The position numbers and the translations under genes are program-made. 63,756 bases of DNA from an uncultured Roseovarius sp. Its GTDB lineage: Bacteria; Pseudomonadota; Alphaproteobacteria; Rhodobacterales; Rhodobacteraceae. The notes under the pieces are model-generated. The model had not been told where the DNA came from. It saw only the letters and a program-made list of their open reading frames with translations, and searched no databases. Numbering within the stretch: position 1 is the stretch's first letter; each line of letters opens with the position of its first letter. This document shows positions 19,397 through 27,393 of this stretch, piece after piece. The stretch lies in assembly GCF_913057115.1 (NCBI RefSeq), contig NZ_CAJXNN010000020.1:1-63756 (forward strand). Reading direction: 5' to 3'.

Positions 19397-19984
19397 ATGA
19401 CAACCCTACTCCGCATCGACAGCTCGGCCCGCACGCAAGGCTCCGTCACCCGTGACCTGACCGCCCGCATCACAAAGGCCCACACCGGGGCGCAGGTGAT
19501 CCACCGCGACCTTTTGCAAACACCCGTGCCGCAAATCACCGAAGGCTGGGTCACCGCCAACTTCACACCGCCCGAGGACCGCACCACAGCCCAAGCCGAA
19601 ACGCTGGCCTTCTCTGATGAGCTACTGGCCGAGCTTGAGGCGGCCGAGACCATCGTCATCGGCCTGCCCGTCTACAATTTCGCCCCGCCCGCCGCGCTCA
19701 AGGCTTGGGTCGATAACGTCGCCCGCGCAGGCCGCAGCTTCCGCTACACCGCCGATGGCCCCGAGGGTCTTCTGACCGGCAAACGCGCCATCCTCGCCAT
19801 GGCTTCGGGCGGCACCGCCCAAGGCTCCGAGATTGACTTTGCCTCAACCTACATGCGCCACATCCTCGGCTTTATCGGCATCACCGACGTCACCGTGGTC
19901 GCCGCCGATCAAATGGCGCTGGATGCCAAGGCCAGCCTCGCCCGCGCCAACGCCCAAATCGCGCAGCTTACCAAAGCCGCCTGA
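19397..19984 (+). CDS. azoR: FMN-dependent NADH-azoreductase
   Basis: The 195-residue flavodoxin-fold quinone/azo reductase shows the phosphate-binding start LLRIDSSARTQGSVTRDL, the IGLPVYNFAPPAALKAWVDNVARAGRSFRYT flavin/quinone region and AMASGGTAQGSEIDFASTY. Family members reduce quinones and azo compounds two electrons at a time using NADH. Divergent transcription with a LysR regulator matches the usual induction by electrophiles or quinones. Confidence 0.93.
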   Translation: MTTLLRIDSSARTQGSVTRDLTARITKAHTGAQVIHRDLLQTPVPQITEGWVTANFTPPEDRTTAQAETLAFSDELLAELEAAETIVIGLPVYNFAPPAALKAWVDNVARAGRSFRYTADGPEGLLTGKRAILAMASGGTAQGSEIDFASTYMRHILGFIGITDVTVVAADQMALDAKASLARANAQIAQLTKAA

Positions 19985-19994
19985 CCGCAGGCAC

Positions 19995-20018
19995 CGGGCC
20001 CGCCCCCACGCGGGCCCG
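19995..20018 (+). terminator. azoR terminator hairpin
   Basis: CGGGCCCGC (19995-20003) and GCGGGCCCG (20010-20018) form a perfect 9-bp GC stem with a CCCCAC loop, 11 bases after the azoR stop. The following T-tract is weak (ACTTGACT). Confidence 0.65.
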
Positions 20019-20061
20019 ACTTGACTCCGCCCCTCCCACACAGTAAAGCCGCCTCAACTTT

Positions 20062-20139
20062 CCGGAAGTCCACGATGCTTCCGGTCCCATGGGCATAAGC
20101 CCGGGATCGCCCCCCACCAGCGAGTTTCGCCCGTGGGGG
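20062..20139 (+). promoter_or_regulatory. structured RNA leader upstream of ffh, possible ffh motif
   Basis: Three successive helices are visible: CCGGAAG/CTTCCGG (20062-20068 with 20078-20084); a bulged stem GGGC/GCCC (20091-20094 with 20099-20102) extended by flanking TCCC/GGGA; and CCCCCAC/GTGGGGG (20111-20117 with 20133-20139) enclosing GCGA/TCGC. It ends 69 bases before the ffh ATG. From memory, an ffh RNA motif was reported upstream of ffh in alphaproteobacteria; I could not compare it. It is not the SRP RNA, since the GGAAGCAGCC core is absent. Confidence 0.6.
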
Positions 20140-20208
20140 CCTTTGTGATTTGGCACGTCCCTACCTACCTTGGGGGCAGAACTTGAAACCGGCGAAGGAG
20201 GCCGCGAC

Positions 20209-21717
20209 ATGTTTGAAAATCTGTCCGAACGCCTGTCCGGTGTCTTCGACCGGCTGACGAAACAAGGCTCGCTCACCGAGGAAGACGTCAAAACCGCCCT
20301 GCGCGAGGTCCGCGTCGCCCTGCTCGAAGCTGACGTCTCGCTGCCCGTCGCGCGCGACTTCGTCAAGAAGGTGCAAGAACAGGCCACCGGCCAAGCGGTC
20401 ACCAAATCCGTCACCCCGGGCCAACAGGTCGTCAAGATCGTCCACGACGCGCTTGTCGATACCCTCACAGGTGCCGAAGACCCCGGCGCGCTGAAAATCG
20501 ATAACCCCCCCGCCCCCATCCTCATGGTCGGCCTTCAGGGCGGCGGTAAAACCACCACCACCGCCAAACTGGCCAAACGCCTCAAGGAAAAAGACGGCAA
20601 GCGCGTGCTCATGGCCTCGCTCGACGTCAACCGCCCGGCGGCCATGGAACAGCTGGCGATCCTCGGCACGCAAATCGGCGTCGATACCCTGCCCATCGTC
20701 AAGGGCGAAAACCCGGTCGCCATCGCCAAACGCGCCAAGACCCAGGCCAGCCTCGGGGGCTATGACGTCTACATGCTCGACACCGCCGGTCGCCTCTCGA
20801 TCGACGAAGAACTGATGGCACAGGTCGAAGCGGTGCGCGATGTCGCCAACCCGCGCGAAACCCTGCTGGTGGTCGACGGCCTGACCGGCCAAGACGCGGT
20901 CAACACCGCCCAGAACTTCGATGACCGGATCGGCATCTCCGGCGTGGTCCTCACCCGGATGGATGGCGACGGGCGCGGCGGTGCCGCCCTTTCCATGCGC
21001 GCCGTCACCGGCAAGCCGATCCGCTTCGTGGGCTTGGGCGAAAAGATGGACGCCATCGAGACCTTCGAGCCCGAGCGCATCGCCGGCCGCATCTTGGGCA
21101 TGGGCGACATCGTCAGCCTTGTCGAAAAGGCGCAGGAAACCATCGAGGCCGAACAGGCCGAAAAGATGATGAAGCGCTTCCAGAAGGGTCAGTTCAACAT
21201 GAACGACCTCAAGATGCAGCTTGAACAGATGCAAAAGATGGGCGGCATGGAAGGTGTCATGGGCATGATGCCCGGCATGGGCAAAATGGCCAAGCAAATG
21301 GAAGGCGCCGGCATCGACGACAAGATCATTTCGCGCCAGATCGCCCTGATCCAGTCGATGACCAAGAAAGAACGCGTCAACCCCAAACTCCTGCAAGCCT
21401 CGCGCAAGAAACGCATCGCCAAGGGCGCAGGGCTAGAAGTGTCGGAACTCAACAAGCTGCTCAAGATGCAGCGGCAGATGGGCGACATGATGAAGAAGAT
21501 GGGCAAAGGCGGCATGCTGAAACAGGCCATGAAAGGCATGTTCGGCAAAGGCGGCACGGGCGGTCCGGGCCCCGAAGACCTGCAAGGCATGGACCCAAAG
21601 GCCCTCGAACAAGCCGCCAAGCAAATGGGCGGCGGTCTACCCGGCGGCGGCTTGCCCGGCTTGGGCGGCGGCAAGGGCCTGCCCCCCGGCCTTTCCGGTT
21701 TCGGAAAGAAAAAATGA
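20209..21717 (+). CDS. ffh: signal recognition particle GTPase Ffh
   Basis: Ffh binds signal sequences and the SRP RNA and delivers nascent membrane proteins to FtsY. The 502-residue product has the N domain (1-90), the G domain with GLQGGGKTTT at about 108-117 and DTAGRLSID, and a Met-rich M domain from about 305. The tail from about 460 is Gly/Met/Lys-rich. ATG 20209 follows a GAAGGAGG site. The stop overlaps the first GNAT gene (ATGA). Confidence 0.97.
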   Translation: MFENLSERLSGVFDRLTKQGSLTEEDVKTALREVRVALLEADVSLPVARDFVKKVQEQATGQAVTKSVTPGQQVVKIVHDALVDTLTGAEDPGALKIDNPPAPILMVGLQGGGKTTTTAKLAKRLKEKDGKRVLMASLDVNRPAAMEQLAILGTQIGVDTLPIVKGENPVAIAKRAKTQASLGGYDVYMLDTAGRLSIDEELMAQVEAVRDVANPRETLLVVDGLTGQDAVNTAQNFDDRIGISGVVLTRMDGDGRGGAALSMRAVTGKPIRFVGLGEKMDAIETFEPERIAGRILGMGDIVSLVEKAQETIEAEQAEKMMKRFQKGQFNMNDLKMQLEQMQKMGGMEGVMGMMPGMGKMAKQMEGAGIDDKIISRQIALIQSMTKKERVNPKLLQASRKKRIAKGAGLEVSELNKLLKMQRQMGDMMKKMGKGGMLKQAMKGMFGKGGTGGPGPEDLQGMDPKALEQAAKQMGGGLPGGGLPGLGGGKGLPPGLSGFGKKK

Positions 21718-22226
21718 CGCTGCCAGCAACCATATCGACCGAGCGGTTAGTCCTCCGCCCCTTCGAGATGCGCGATCTCGACGGCTATGTCGCCTATTAC
21801 ACAGGCGACCGCACCGACGGCGTGGGTGGCCCTCAGTCGCGCCAGAACGCAGTCAACCGGTTCTTTGCCATGGCGGGCCAATGGGCGTTGCGCGGCTACG
21901 GGCGCTACGCCATCAGCCTGCGCGACACCGCCATCGGGCACGCCGGCGTTTTGCATTGCGATCCCGCCGACCCAGCGGAATTGACATGGACACTTTGGAC
22001 CGCCGCACAGGAAGGGAAAGGCTATGCGACCGAGGCCGCACAGGCCGTGTTGGCGAAATGGCATGGGCCCGCGCTGATCGCCCGCATCGCCCCAGAGAAT
22101 GCCGCCTCCATCCGGGTCGCCGAACGCATTGGGATGCACTTTGATCCAGAGGCATCACCACCCGGCTATGCGCCGTCCATGCACACCTACAGGGCCGATA
22201 CCGAGGCCGAAGGGCTAGGGCGATGA
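21714..22226 (+). CDS. GNAT acetyltransferase 1 of 3 (RimJ-like)
   Basis: The 170-residue single GNAT domain starts with ISTERLVLRPFEMRDLDGY and has the acetyl-CoA loop region QEGKGYATEAAQAVL followed by APENAASIRVAERIGM, typical of the RimJ/RimL branch. The substrate is unknown. It overlaps ffh upstream and the second GNAT gene downstream by ATGA. The product resembles its two downstream neighbours, so they look like tandem duplicates. Confidence 0.88.
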   Translation: MTLPATISTERLVLRPFEMRDLDGYVAYYTGDRTDGVGGPQSRQNAVNRFFAMAGQWALRGYGRYAISLRDTAIGHAGVLHCDPADPAELTWTLWTAAQEGKGYATEAAQAVLAKWHGPALIARIAPENAASIRVAERIGMHFDPEASPPGYAPSMHTYRADTEAEGLGR

Positions 22227-22774
22227 ACGGCAGCTTCCCCATCCCCACGCTTGAGACCGAGCGCCTGATCCTCCGCGAACCCCGCGAGAGCGATTTCGAG
22301 GCCGAGCGCGATTTTTACGCCTCGGACGCCTCGCGCTTTGTCGGCGGGCCGCTGCCCGAACAACAGGTCTGGCGCAACCTCGCCATGCTGATGGGCCACT
22401 GGGCCTTCCGCGGCTATGGGTTCTGGGGTCTGGAAGATAAAGAAACCGGGACCTACCAAGGCCGCGTCGGCCTGTGGTTCCCGCAAGGCTGGATGGAACG
22501 CGAAATCGGCTGGACGCTGATGCCCCACGCCACCGGCCAAGGCTTTGCTACGGAAGCGGCCATTGCTGCCCGCGCCCATGCCTATGACGTTTTGGGGTGG
22601 GACACGGCGATTTCCCAAATCGACCCGGCGAATGAGGCATCGAAATCCGTCGCCCGCCGCCTCGGCGCCAGCTTTGAAAAGATGTATGACGACCCCATCT
22701 ATGGGCCGGTCGAAATCTGGCGTCACCTCGCGCCTGCCGATCTGGAAAACGGTGGAATGGAGGCCTACGCCTGA
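22223..22774 (+). CDS. GNAT acetyltransferase 2 of 3 (RimJ-like)
   Basis: The 183-residue product begins PTLETERLILREPRESDF and has GQGFATEAAIAARAHAY as the acetyl-CoA loop and DPANEASKSVARRLGA as the C-terminal signature. Compared with copy 1 it shares the MGHWAFRGYG segment (GQWALRGYG in copy 1). Coupled to both neighbours by overlapping start and stop codons, so the three proteins are probably made together with Ffh. Confidence 0.88.
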   Translation: MNGSFPIPTLETERLILREPRESDFEAERDFYASDASRFVGGPLPEQQVWRNLAMLMGHWAFRGYGFWGLEDKETGTYQGRVGLWFPQGWMEREIGWTLMPHATGQGFATEAAIAARAHAYDVLGWDTAISQIDPANEASKSVARRLGASFEKMYDDPIYGPVEIWRHLAPADLENGGMEAYA

Positions 22775-23379
22775 TGCCAACCTCGTCCATCCCCACGCTG
22801 GAAACCCGGCGGCTCGTCTTGCGCGGGCCTGAACCGGATGACTACCCCAACTTCAAGGCAACGTTCTCGTCCTACCGCGCCCGCTTCATGGGCGGGCCTT
22901 TGAACGCCTACGAGACATGGATGCTCTACGCCGCCGAAATCGGTCATTGGAACATTCGCGGCTTCGGCATGTGGATGATCCACGACAAACAGACCGACGA
23001 AACCTACGGCATGGCCGGCGGCTGGTTCCCCGCCAAATGGCCCGAACGCGAAATCGCTTGGATCATCTGGCCTGACAAGGCCGGGCACGGCTACGCGCTT
23101 GAGGCCACCAATGCCGCGCGCAAGTACTTCTACAACGAACTCGGCTGGGATGGCGCGGTCAGCTATATCGACCCCAAGAACCTCGATTCCATCCGGCTGG
23201 CCGAACGCCTCGGTGCGGTGAAGGATAAAGAGGCCGCCACGATTGATGGCAACGACGCCGTCTATCGCCACCCCTCGCCCGAGAAGCTGAAATCGGGTCA
23301 GATCGCCGATGGGATCGAGCTTGAGATCAGCCACTACTGCGACCCCCTTTTCAAGCCGAAAGGGTTCGCCATTGACTGA
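22774..23379 (+). CDS. GNAT acetyltransferase 3 of 3 (RimJ-like)
   Basis: The 201-residue product is closest to copy 2: PTLETRRLVLRGPEPDDY, IGHWNIRGFGMW and GHGYALEATNAARKYFY. Its loop reads GHGYALEA instead of the usual GxGxA/G consensus, a modest change. It extends about 18 residues further at the C-terminus. The start overlaps the previous stop as TGATG. A CGTACG repeat array follows directly after its stop. Confidence 0.87.
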   Translation: MPTSSIPTLETRRLVLRGPEPDDYPNFKATFSSYRARFMGGPLNAYETWMLYAAEIGHWNIRGFGMWMIHDKQTDETYGMAGGWFPAKWPEREIAWIIWPDKAGHGYALEATNAARKYFYNELGWDGAVSYIDPKNLDSIRLAERLGAVKDKEAATIDGNDAVYRHPSPEKLKSGQIADGIELEISHYCDPLFKPKGFAID

Positions 23380-23400
23380 GTTTCGCCGCCATATCACGCC

Positions 23401-23488
23401 GCGTTTCGTACGACTCGTACGACTGGTCTTCGGACCGGCCCGATTTTCGTACGAAACTCAGGGGGTCTTCGTACGACTCGTACGATCC
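23401..23488. repeat. CGTACG palindrome array, copy A
   Basis: Five TCGTACGA palindromes occur at 23406, 23415, 23447, 23469 and 23478, two pairs being exactly 9 bases apart. Between them lie a UUCG-type hairpin (CTGGTC/GACCGG around TTCG, 23423-23438) and the core CGATTTTCGTACGAAA at 23441-23456 followed by a GGGGGTC word. Copy B at 31144-31230 has the same order and orientation. It fills the gap between GNAT 3 and chorismate mutase. Confidence 0.8.
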
Positions 23489-23510
23489 TTCCCTGCCTTC
23501 GGAGGTGCCC

Positions 23511-23810
23511 ATGTCTGATGACGCAACCGCCCGCGCCGCGGCCCTGCTCAAGGGGCATCGCGAAAGCATCGACCGCCTTGATGCGATCCTCGTCTATACC
23601 TTGGGCGAGCGCTTCAAGCACACCCAGGCCGTGGGAAAACTCAAGGCCGAACACGACCTTCCCCCGTCCGATCCGGCCCGCGAAGAGGCCCAGATCGCAC
23701 GGCTCGAAGACCTGGCAAACCGGGCCGACCTGGACCCGGAGTTCGCCAAGAAGTTCCTGAACTTCATTATCGCCGAGGTGATCCAGCATCACCGCCAACA
23801 ACAATCGTAA
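23511..23810 (+). CDS. chorismate mutase, AroQ class
   Basis: The 99-residue all-helical product matches AroQ-type chorismate mutase: LLKGHRESIDRLDAILVYTLGERFKHTQAVGKLKAEHDLPPSD, containing the Arg/Lys active-site pattern (R19 region, R36, K45), then REEAQIARLEDLA and the C-terminal helix ending VIQHH. It converts chorismate to prephenate for Phe and Tyr synthesis. ATG 23511 is chosen because GGAGG sits at 23501-23505. It is separated from the GNAT genes by the repeat array. Confidence 0.88.
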   Translation: MSDDATARAAALLKGHRESIDRLDAILVYTLGERFKHTQAVGKLKAEHDLPPSDPAREEAQIARLEDLANRADLDPEFAKKFLNFIIAEVIQHHRQQQS

Positions 23811-23830
23811 AGCTGGTTTGAAATCCAGCT
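23811..23830 (+). promoter_or_regulatory. small hairpin before rpsP
   Basis: AGCTGG (23811-23816) and CCAGCT (23825-23830) form a perfect 6-bp stem directly after the chorismate mutase stop and 18 bases before the rpsP Shine-Dalgarno (AAAGGAGA). It may separate rpsP mRNA from the upstream message. Confidence 0.35.
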
Positions 23831-23860
23831 AACCCACGCCATTCAAAGGAGAAATCAACA

Positions 23861-24265
23861 ATGGCCATGAAAATCCGCCTTGCCCGTGGTGGCAGCAAAA
23901 AGCGCCCCTTTTACCGCATCGTCGCCGCCGACAGCCGCATGCCGCGCGATGGCCGCTTCATCGAGAAGCTGGGCACCTACAACCCGCTTCTGCCGAAAGA
24001 CAGCGAAGAGCGCGTGAAAATGAACATGGAGCGCATTCAATACTGGCTCGACCAAGGCGCACAGCCCTCGGACCGTATCTCGCGCATGCTGGAAGCTGCC
24101 GGTGTCATCGCCAAGAAAGAGCGTAACAATCCCAACAAAGGCACCCCCGGCAAGAAAGCCCAGGAACGCGCCGAAGAGAAAGCCGCCAAAGCAGCAGAAG
24201 CCGCCGAAGCCGCTGCTGCCCCGGCTGAAGAGGCGCCCGCCGAAGAGGCCGCCAGCGAAGAATAA
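23861..24265 (+). CDS. rpsP: 30S ribosomal protein S16
   Basis: The 134-residue S16 has the standard core ([41 protein letters not shown]) in its first 80 residues. It then carries a long Lys/Ala/Glu-rich tail (about 95-134) common in alphaproteobacteria and absent from the 82-residue E. coli protein. A good AAAGGAGA site precedes the ATG. It leads the S16-RimM-TrmD-L19 block, here interrupted by bluB and a small peptide gene. Confidence 0.97.
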   Translation: MAMKIRLARGGSKKRPFYRIVAADSRMPRDGRFIEKLGTYNPLLPKDSEERVKMNMERIQYWLDQGAQPSDRISRMLEAAGVIAKKERNNPNKGTPGKKAQERAEEKAAKAAEAAEAAAAPAEEAPAEEAASEE

Positions 24266-24283
24266 GCTGGTTAAGGCACTGGA

Positions 24284-24913
24284 ATGTCTGACTTTTCCCC
24301 CGACTTCCAGAACCGCCTTCGGGATCTGATGCGGTGGCGGCGCGACGTGCGCCGCTTCCGCACCGACCCGGTGGACGAGGACGTGCTTGCCGCCTGCCTC
24401 GACACATTTTGCCTCGCCCCATCCGTGGGGTTAAGCGAGCCGTGGCGCGTTGTCCGCGTCGAAAGTGCTGCGGCCCGTGCTGCGGTGCTTGAGAATTTCA
24501 CCCAAGCCAACGATGCGGCCCTCGCAGGCTACAGCGGCGAAAAAGCCAAACTTTACAGCACTTTGAAGCTTTCAGGAATGCAAGAATCGCCGGTGCAACT
24601 GGCGATTTTCTGCGATGAAAGCACCGACAAGGGCGCAGGCCTCGGCGCAGGGACAATGCCCGAAATGCGCCGCTATTCCGTCGTCGGGGCGATCACCCAA
24701 TTCTGGCTCGCCGCCCGCGCCCATGGCCTTGGCGTCGGCTGGGTCTCGATCCTTGATCCCGAGCGCTTGAATGCCGACCTAAATATCTCAAAAGATTGGG
24801 TTTTGGTGGGCTATCTCTGTGTCGGTTGGCCGGAAGAGGCCAGCGAGACGCCCGAGCTTGAAAAGGCCGGGTGGGAAGATCGGCGCCGCCACCTGCCGAT
24901 CGAGGACCGCTAG
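24284..24913 (+). CDS. bluB: 5,6-dimethylbenzimidazole synthase BluB
   Basis: BluB cannibalises FMNH2 to make DMB, the lower ligand of cobalamin. The 209-residue nitroreductase-fold protein has the family signatures RRDVRRFR (19-26), APSVGLSEPWR (45-55) and AHGLGVGWVSILDPERL. The usual APSVGxSQPWR reads SEPW here. It lies 18 bases after rpsP and is followed one base after its stop by the small peptide gene, so it is embedded in a ribosomal-protein operon rather than a cob cluster. Confidence 0.92.
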   Translation: MSDFSPDFQNRLRDLMRWRRDVRRFRTDPVDEDVLAACLDTFCLAPSVGLSEPWRVVRVESAAARAAVLENFTQANDAALAGYSGEKAKLYSTLKLSGMQESPVQLAIFCDESTDKGAGLGAGTMPEMRRYSVVGAITQFWLAARAHGLGVGWVSILDPERLNADLNISKDWVLVGYLCVGWPEEASETPELEKAGWEDRRRHLPIEDR

Positions 24914-24914
24914 A

Positions 24915-25058
24915 ATGTTCCGCATCATCCGCCTTGTCATGCTTTGCTTGATCACCTTTGTCGCAGGTATTCTCTTCGAACGCCAAGCCCACGGCGAACG
25001 CTGCACAGCCAAGGGCGGCACCATGAATGGCCCCATCTGCACAGGAGCGGTGCAATGA
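24915..25058 (+). CDS. 47-aa membrane peptide between bluB and rimM
   Basis: The product has a single hydrophobic segment (residues 4-20) after a two-Arg N-terminus and a short periplasm-facing tail with C30 and C42 that could form a disulfide. It is not a known family to me. The gene starts one base after the bluB stop and overlaps the rimM start by ATGA, so it sits in a tightly coupled frame, which is the main evidence that it is real. It is too short to trust from composition alone. Confidence 0.65.
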   Translation: MFRIIRLVMLCLITFVAGILFERQAHGERCTAKGGTMNGPICTGAVQ

Positions 25059-25579
25059 CCGATCAAATATGCCTTGGCGCAATCGCCGGTGCCTTTGGTG
25101 TAAAGGGCGAGGTGCGTCTCAAAAGCTTCACCAGCCAACCTGAAGACGTGACCGCCTACGGGGCTTTGACCACCGAAGACGGAAGCCGCGAATTCACCGT
25201 CACCCTGACCGGCCAAACCGCCAAAGGGGCCTTGGTTGTTAGGCTTTCCGATGTTTTAACCAAGGAACAGGCCGACGACCTGCGCGGTGTGCGCCTGTTT
25301 GTGCCGCGTGAGCGTTTGCCCTCGCTCCCGGATGATGAATTCTACCACGCCGACCTGATTGGGCTTGAGGTCTACGACACCGCAGGTGGCAGCCTTGGCC
25401 GGGTGAAAGCGGTCCTCAACCATGGGGCCGGTGATTTGCTTGAGGTGCATGGCCCCGCGCTCAAATCTACCGTGCTTCTGCCCTTCACGCGTGAGGCCGT
25501 GCCAACCGTCGACCTGACCCAAGGCCGCATCATCGCAGACCCGCCCGAGGGCCTTTTCCCCGCTCCGGAGGACAAATGA
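25055..25579 (+). CDS. rimM: 16S rRNA processing protein RimM
   Basis: RimM binds S19 and matures the 30S head. The 174-residue product has the N-terminal domain ([21 protein letters not shown]) and the C-terminal PRC-like barrel ([36 protein letters not shown]) followed by [19 protein letters not shown]. The start at 25055 overlaps the peptide gene, and the end overlaps trmD (ATGA). Confidence 0.95.
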   Translation: MTDQICLGAIAGAFGVKGEVRLKSFTSQPEDVTAYGALTTEDGSREFTVTLTGQTAKGALVVRLSDVLTKEQADDLRGVRLFVPRERLPSLPDDEFYHADLIGLEVYDTAGGSLGRVKAVLNHGAGDLLEVHGPALKSTVLLPFTREAVPTVDLTQGRIIADPPEGLFPAPEDK

Positions 25580-26373
25580 GCAATACGCCCAAGTCCCACG
25601 GTCGCAAATCCATCTCGGCCAATCTAAAACCCCAAGACCTGATGGCGGAAAACCCGCGTCTGGCGCGGGCATGGCGGGCGCAGGTCATCACCCTTCTGCC
25701 GCAGGCCTTCCCGGGTGTCTTGGGCGAAAGCCTGACAGGCCGCGCCCTCAAGGACGGGCTTTGGCAGCTGGATACTGTCGATTTGCGGCGCTTCGGCGAA
25801 GGCAAGCATCGCAATGTCGATGATACGCCCGCAGGCGGCGGCGCAGGCATGGTCCTGCGCCCCGATGTCATGGGCCGCGCCATTGACGAGGCCCGCAGCA
25901 CCATGCCCCCCGCCGCGCCCCTCGTCTACCTTAGCCCCCGGGGTCGTCGCTTTGATCAGGCCATGGCGCGCGACCTGTCACAAACACCCGGCGTCACGCT
26001 GATATGTGGCCGGTTCGAGGGTATGGATGAACGGGTGATCCAGCACTACGGCATCCACGAGGTTAGTCTTGGGGATTTCGTCCTCACAGGAGGCGAGATC
26101 GCCGCGCAGGCCCTGCTCGATGCCACCGTGCGCTTGATCCCCGGGGTTCTGGGCAATGCCGACTCGACCGAGGAAGAAAGCTTTTCCGAGGGTCTTCTGG
26201 AGCATCCGCAATACACCCGTCCGCCCGAGTGGAAGGGCCACAAGATCCCCGATGTGCTGATGTCGGGCCACCACGGCGAGATCGCCAAATGGCGCCACGA
26301 ACAGGCCAAGGAAGTCACCAAATCCCGCCGCCCCGACCTTTGGGACGCCTACCAAAAGCGCGAGGCGGAATAA
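25576..26373 (+). CDS. trmD: tRNA (guanine37-N1)-methyltransferase TrmD
   Basis: TrmD makes m1G37 next to the anticodon and prevents +1 frameshifts. The 265-residue SPOUT protein has [14 protein letters not shown] and [11 protein letters not shown], which form the trefoil knot and AdoMet pocket, and the substrate-binding GMVLRPDV loop. The N-terminus is about 30 residues longer than in E. coli before the [13 protein letters not shown] start of the core. Last gene of the coupled rimM-trmD pair. Confidence 0.96.
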   Translation: MSNTPKSHGRKSISANLKPQDLMAENPRLARAWRAQVITLLPQAFPGVLGESLTGRALKDGLWQLDTVDLRRFGEGKHRNVDDTPAGGGAGMVLRPDVMGRAIDEARSTMPPAAPLVYLSPRGRRFDQAMARDLSQTPGVTLICGRFEGMDERVIQHYGIHEVSLGDFVLTGGEIAAQALLDATVRLIPGVLGNADSTEEESFSEGLLEHPQYTRPPEWKGHKIPDVLMSGHHGEIAKWRHEQAKEVTKSRRPDLWDAYQKREAE

Positions 26374-26647
26374 GCCGCCTCGGCCCTTGCCAGACAGGTT
26401 TTTTTTGCCTAAAAGCCGCCCATCCCGCTCAGGATTCTGAGTCGGGCGTGTTTTCTGTTGCGCCTGTGCCTTCGGGTTTCTTCATCCGGGCAGGCAAGAC
26501 CGCACCGAACGGACGACACGAAACAGCAGATAACGCCGATCTGATCTCTGGCGGGCGCGACACGCGGACCCGGACGAAGACCAAGAGCTCTCAGGCCGCA
26601 CCACACCTTTGCGGGACAAACCGCAAGCAATGTTAGGAGATGATCAG
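26374..26647 (+). promoter_or_regulatory. 274-base leader between trmD and rplS
   Basis: No coding sequence is seen. An eight-T run at 26399-26406 follows trmD with only a weak hairpin before it, a possible partial terminator. TTGCGG (26609-26614) and CCGCAA (26621-26626) form a 6-bp hairpin that ends 8 bases before the AGGAGA ribosome site of rplS. The length and structure suggest independent control of rplS. Confidence 0.4.
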
Positions 26648-27031
26648 ATGGACCTGATCGCACAACTCGAAGCCGAGCAAATCGACGAGCTCGGTAAGAC
26701 CATCCCGGATTTCAAAGCCGGTGACACCATCCGCGTCGGTTACAAGGTGACCGAAGGCACGCGCACCCGTGTTCAGAACTTCGAAGGCGTCTGCATCAGC
26801 CGCAAGAACGGTTCGGGTATCGCCGGAACCTTCACCGTGCGCAAGATTTCCTTCGGTGAAGGCGTGGAACGTGTGTTCCCGCTTTACTCGACGAACATCG
26901 AAAGCATCACCGTAGTACGCCGTGGCCGCGTTCGCCGCGCCAAGCTGTACTACCTGCGTTCGCGCCGCGGCAAGTCGGCCCGTATCGCCGAAGACACCAC
27001 TTACAAGCCCAAGTCCGGCGCATCGGCATAA
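26648..27031 (+). CDS. rplS: 50S ribosomal protein L19
   Basis: The 127-residue L19 shows the conserved [34 protein letters not shown], then [19 protein letters not shown] and [26 protein letters not shown] 26648 follows AGGAGA at a standard distance; a weaker TTG in the same frame lies at 26609 inside the hairpin. L19 bridges the subunits. rpmE follows 11 bases later. Confidence 0.97.
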   Translation: MDLIAQLEAEQIDELGKTIPDFKAGDTIRVGYKVTEGTRTRVQNFEGVCISRKNGSGIAGTFTVRKISFGEGVERVFPLYSTNIESITVVRRGRVRRAKLYYLRSRRGKSARIAEDTTYKPKSGASA

Positions 27032-27042
27032 GGAGCGGCACG

Positions 27043-27264
27043 ATGAAAAAAGACATTCACCCCGATTACCACTTCATCGATGTCAAGCTGACCGATGGCA
27101 CCGTTGTTCAAATGCGCTCGACCTATGGCGCAGAGGGCGACACCCTGTCCCTCGACATCGACCCCTCGGCACACCCGGCATGGACCGGCGGCGGCACCCG
27201 CCTGATGGATACCGGCGGCCGCGTGTCGAAGTTCAAGAATAAATACGCCGGTCTGGGTTTCTAA
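27043..27264 (+). CDS. rpmE: 50S ribosomal protein L31, zinc-free type
   Basis: The 73-residue L31 ([19 protein letters not shown] start, [11 protein letters not shown] end) lacks the CxxC zinc ligands of the canonical protein, so it is a C-minus form not sensitive to zinc supply. It ends the translation block and is followed by a strong terminator. Confidence 0.95.
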   Translation: MKKDIHPDYHFIDVKLTDGTVVQMRSTYGAEGDTLSLDIDPSAHPAWTGGGTRLMDTGGRVSKFKNKYAGLGF

Positions 27265-27286
27265 TCACCCTTTCCGATGTAATGCC

Positions 27287-27325
27287 AAAGACGCCGCCCT
27301 CCCCGGGGGCGGCGTCTTTGTTTGT
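27287..27325 (+). terminator. terminator of the rplS-rpmE unit
   Basis: A 13-bp perfect stem (AAAGACGCCGCCC at 27287-27299 with GGGCGGCGTCTTT at 27307-27319) is followed by GTTTG. Strong Rho-independent shape. Confidence 0.9.
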
Positions 27326-27393
27326 CCGGGCATGACGAAATCTAAACCAATTGCCGCCACCCTGCGGGCCAGATCGTGCAGGAAAGGGTTGGT

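Noticed and set aside
20062..20139. Candidate 4.5S/SRP RNA gene next to ffh
   Set aside because: The GGAAGCAGCC-type core of SRP RNA is missing and the helices differ from the single long SRP hairpin.
21714..23379. Toxin-antitoxin role for the GNAT genes
   Set aside because: GNAT toxins pair with a DUF1778-type antitoxin; none is present and these are RimJ-like.
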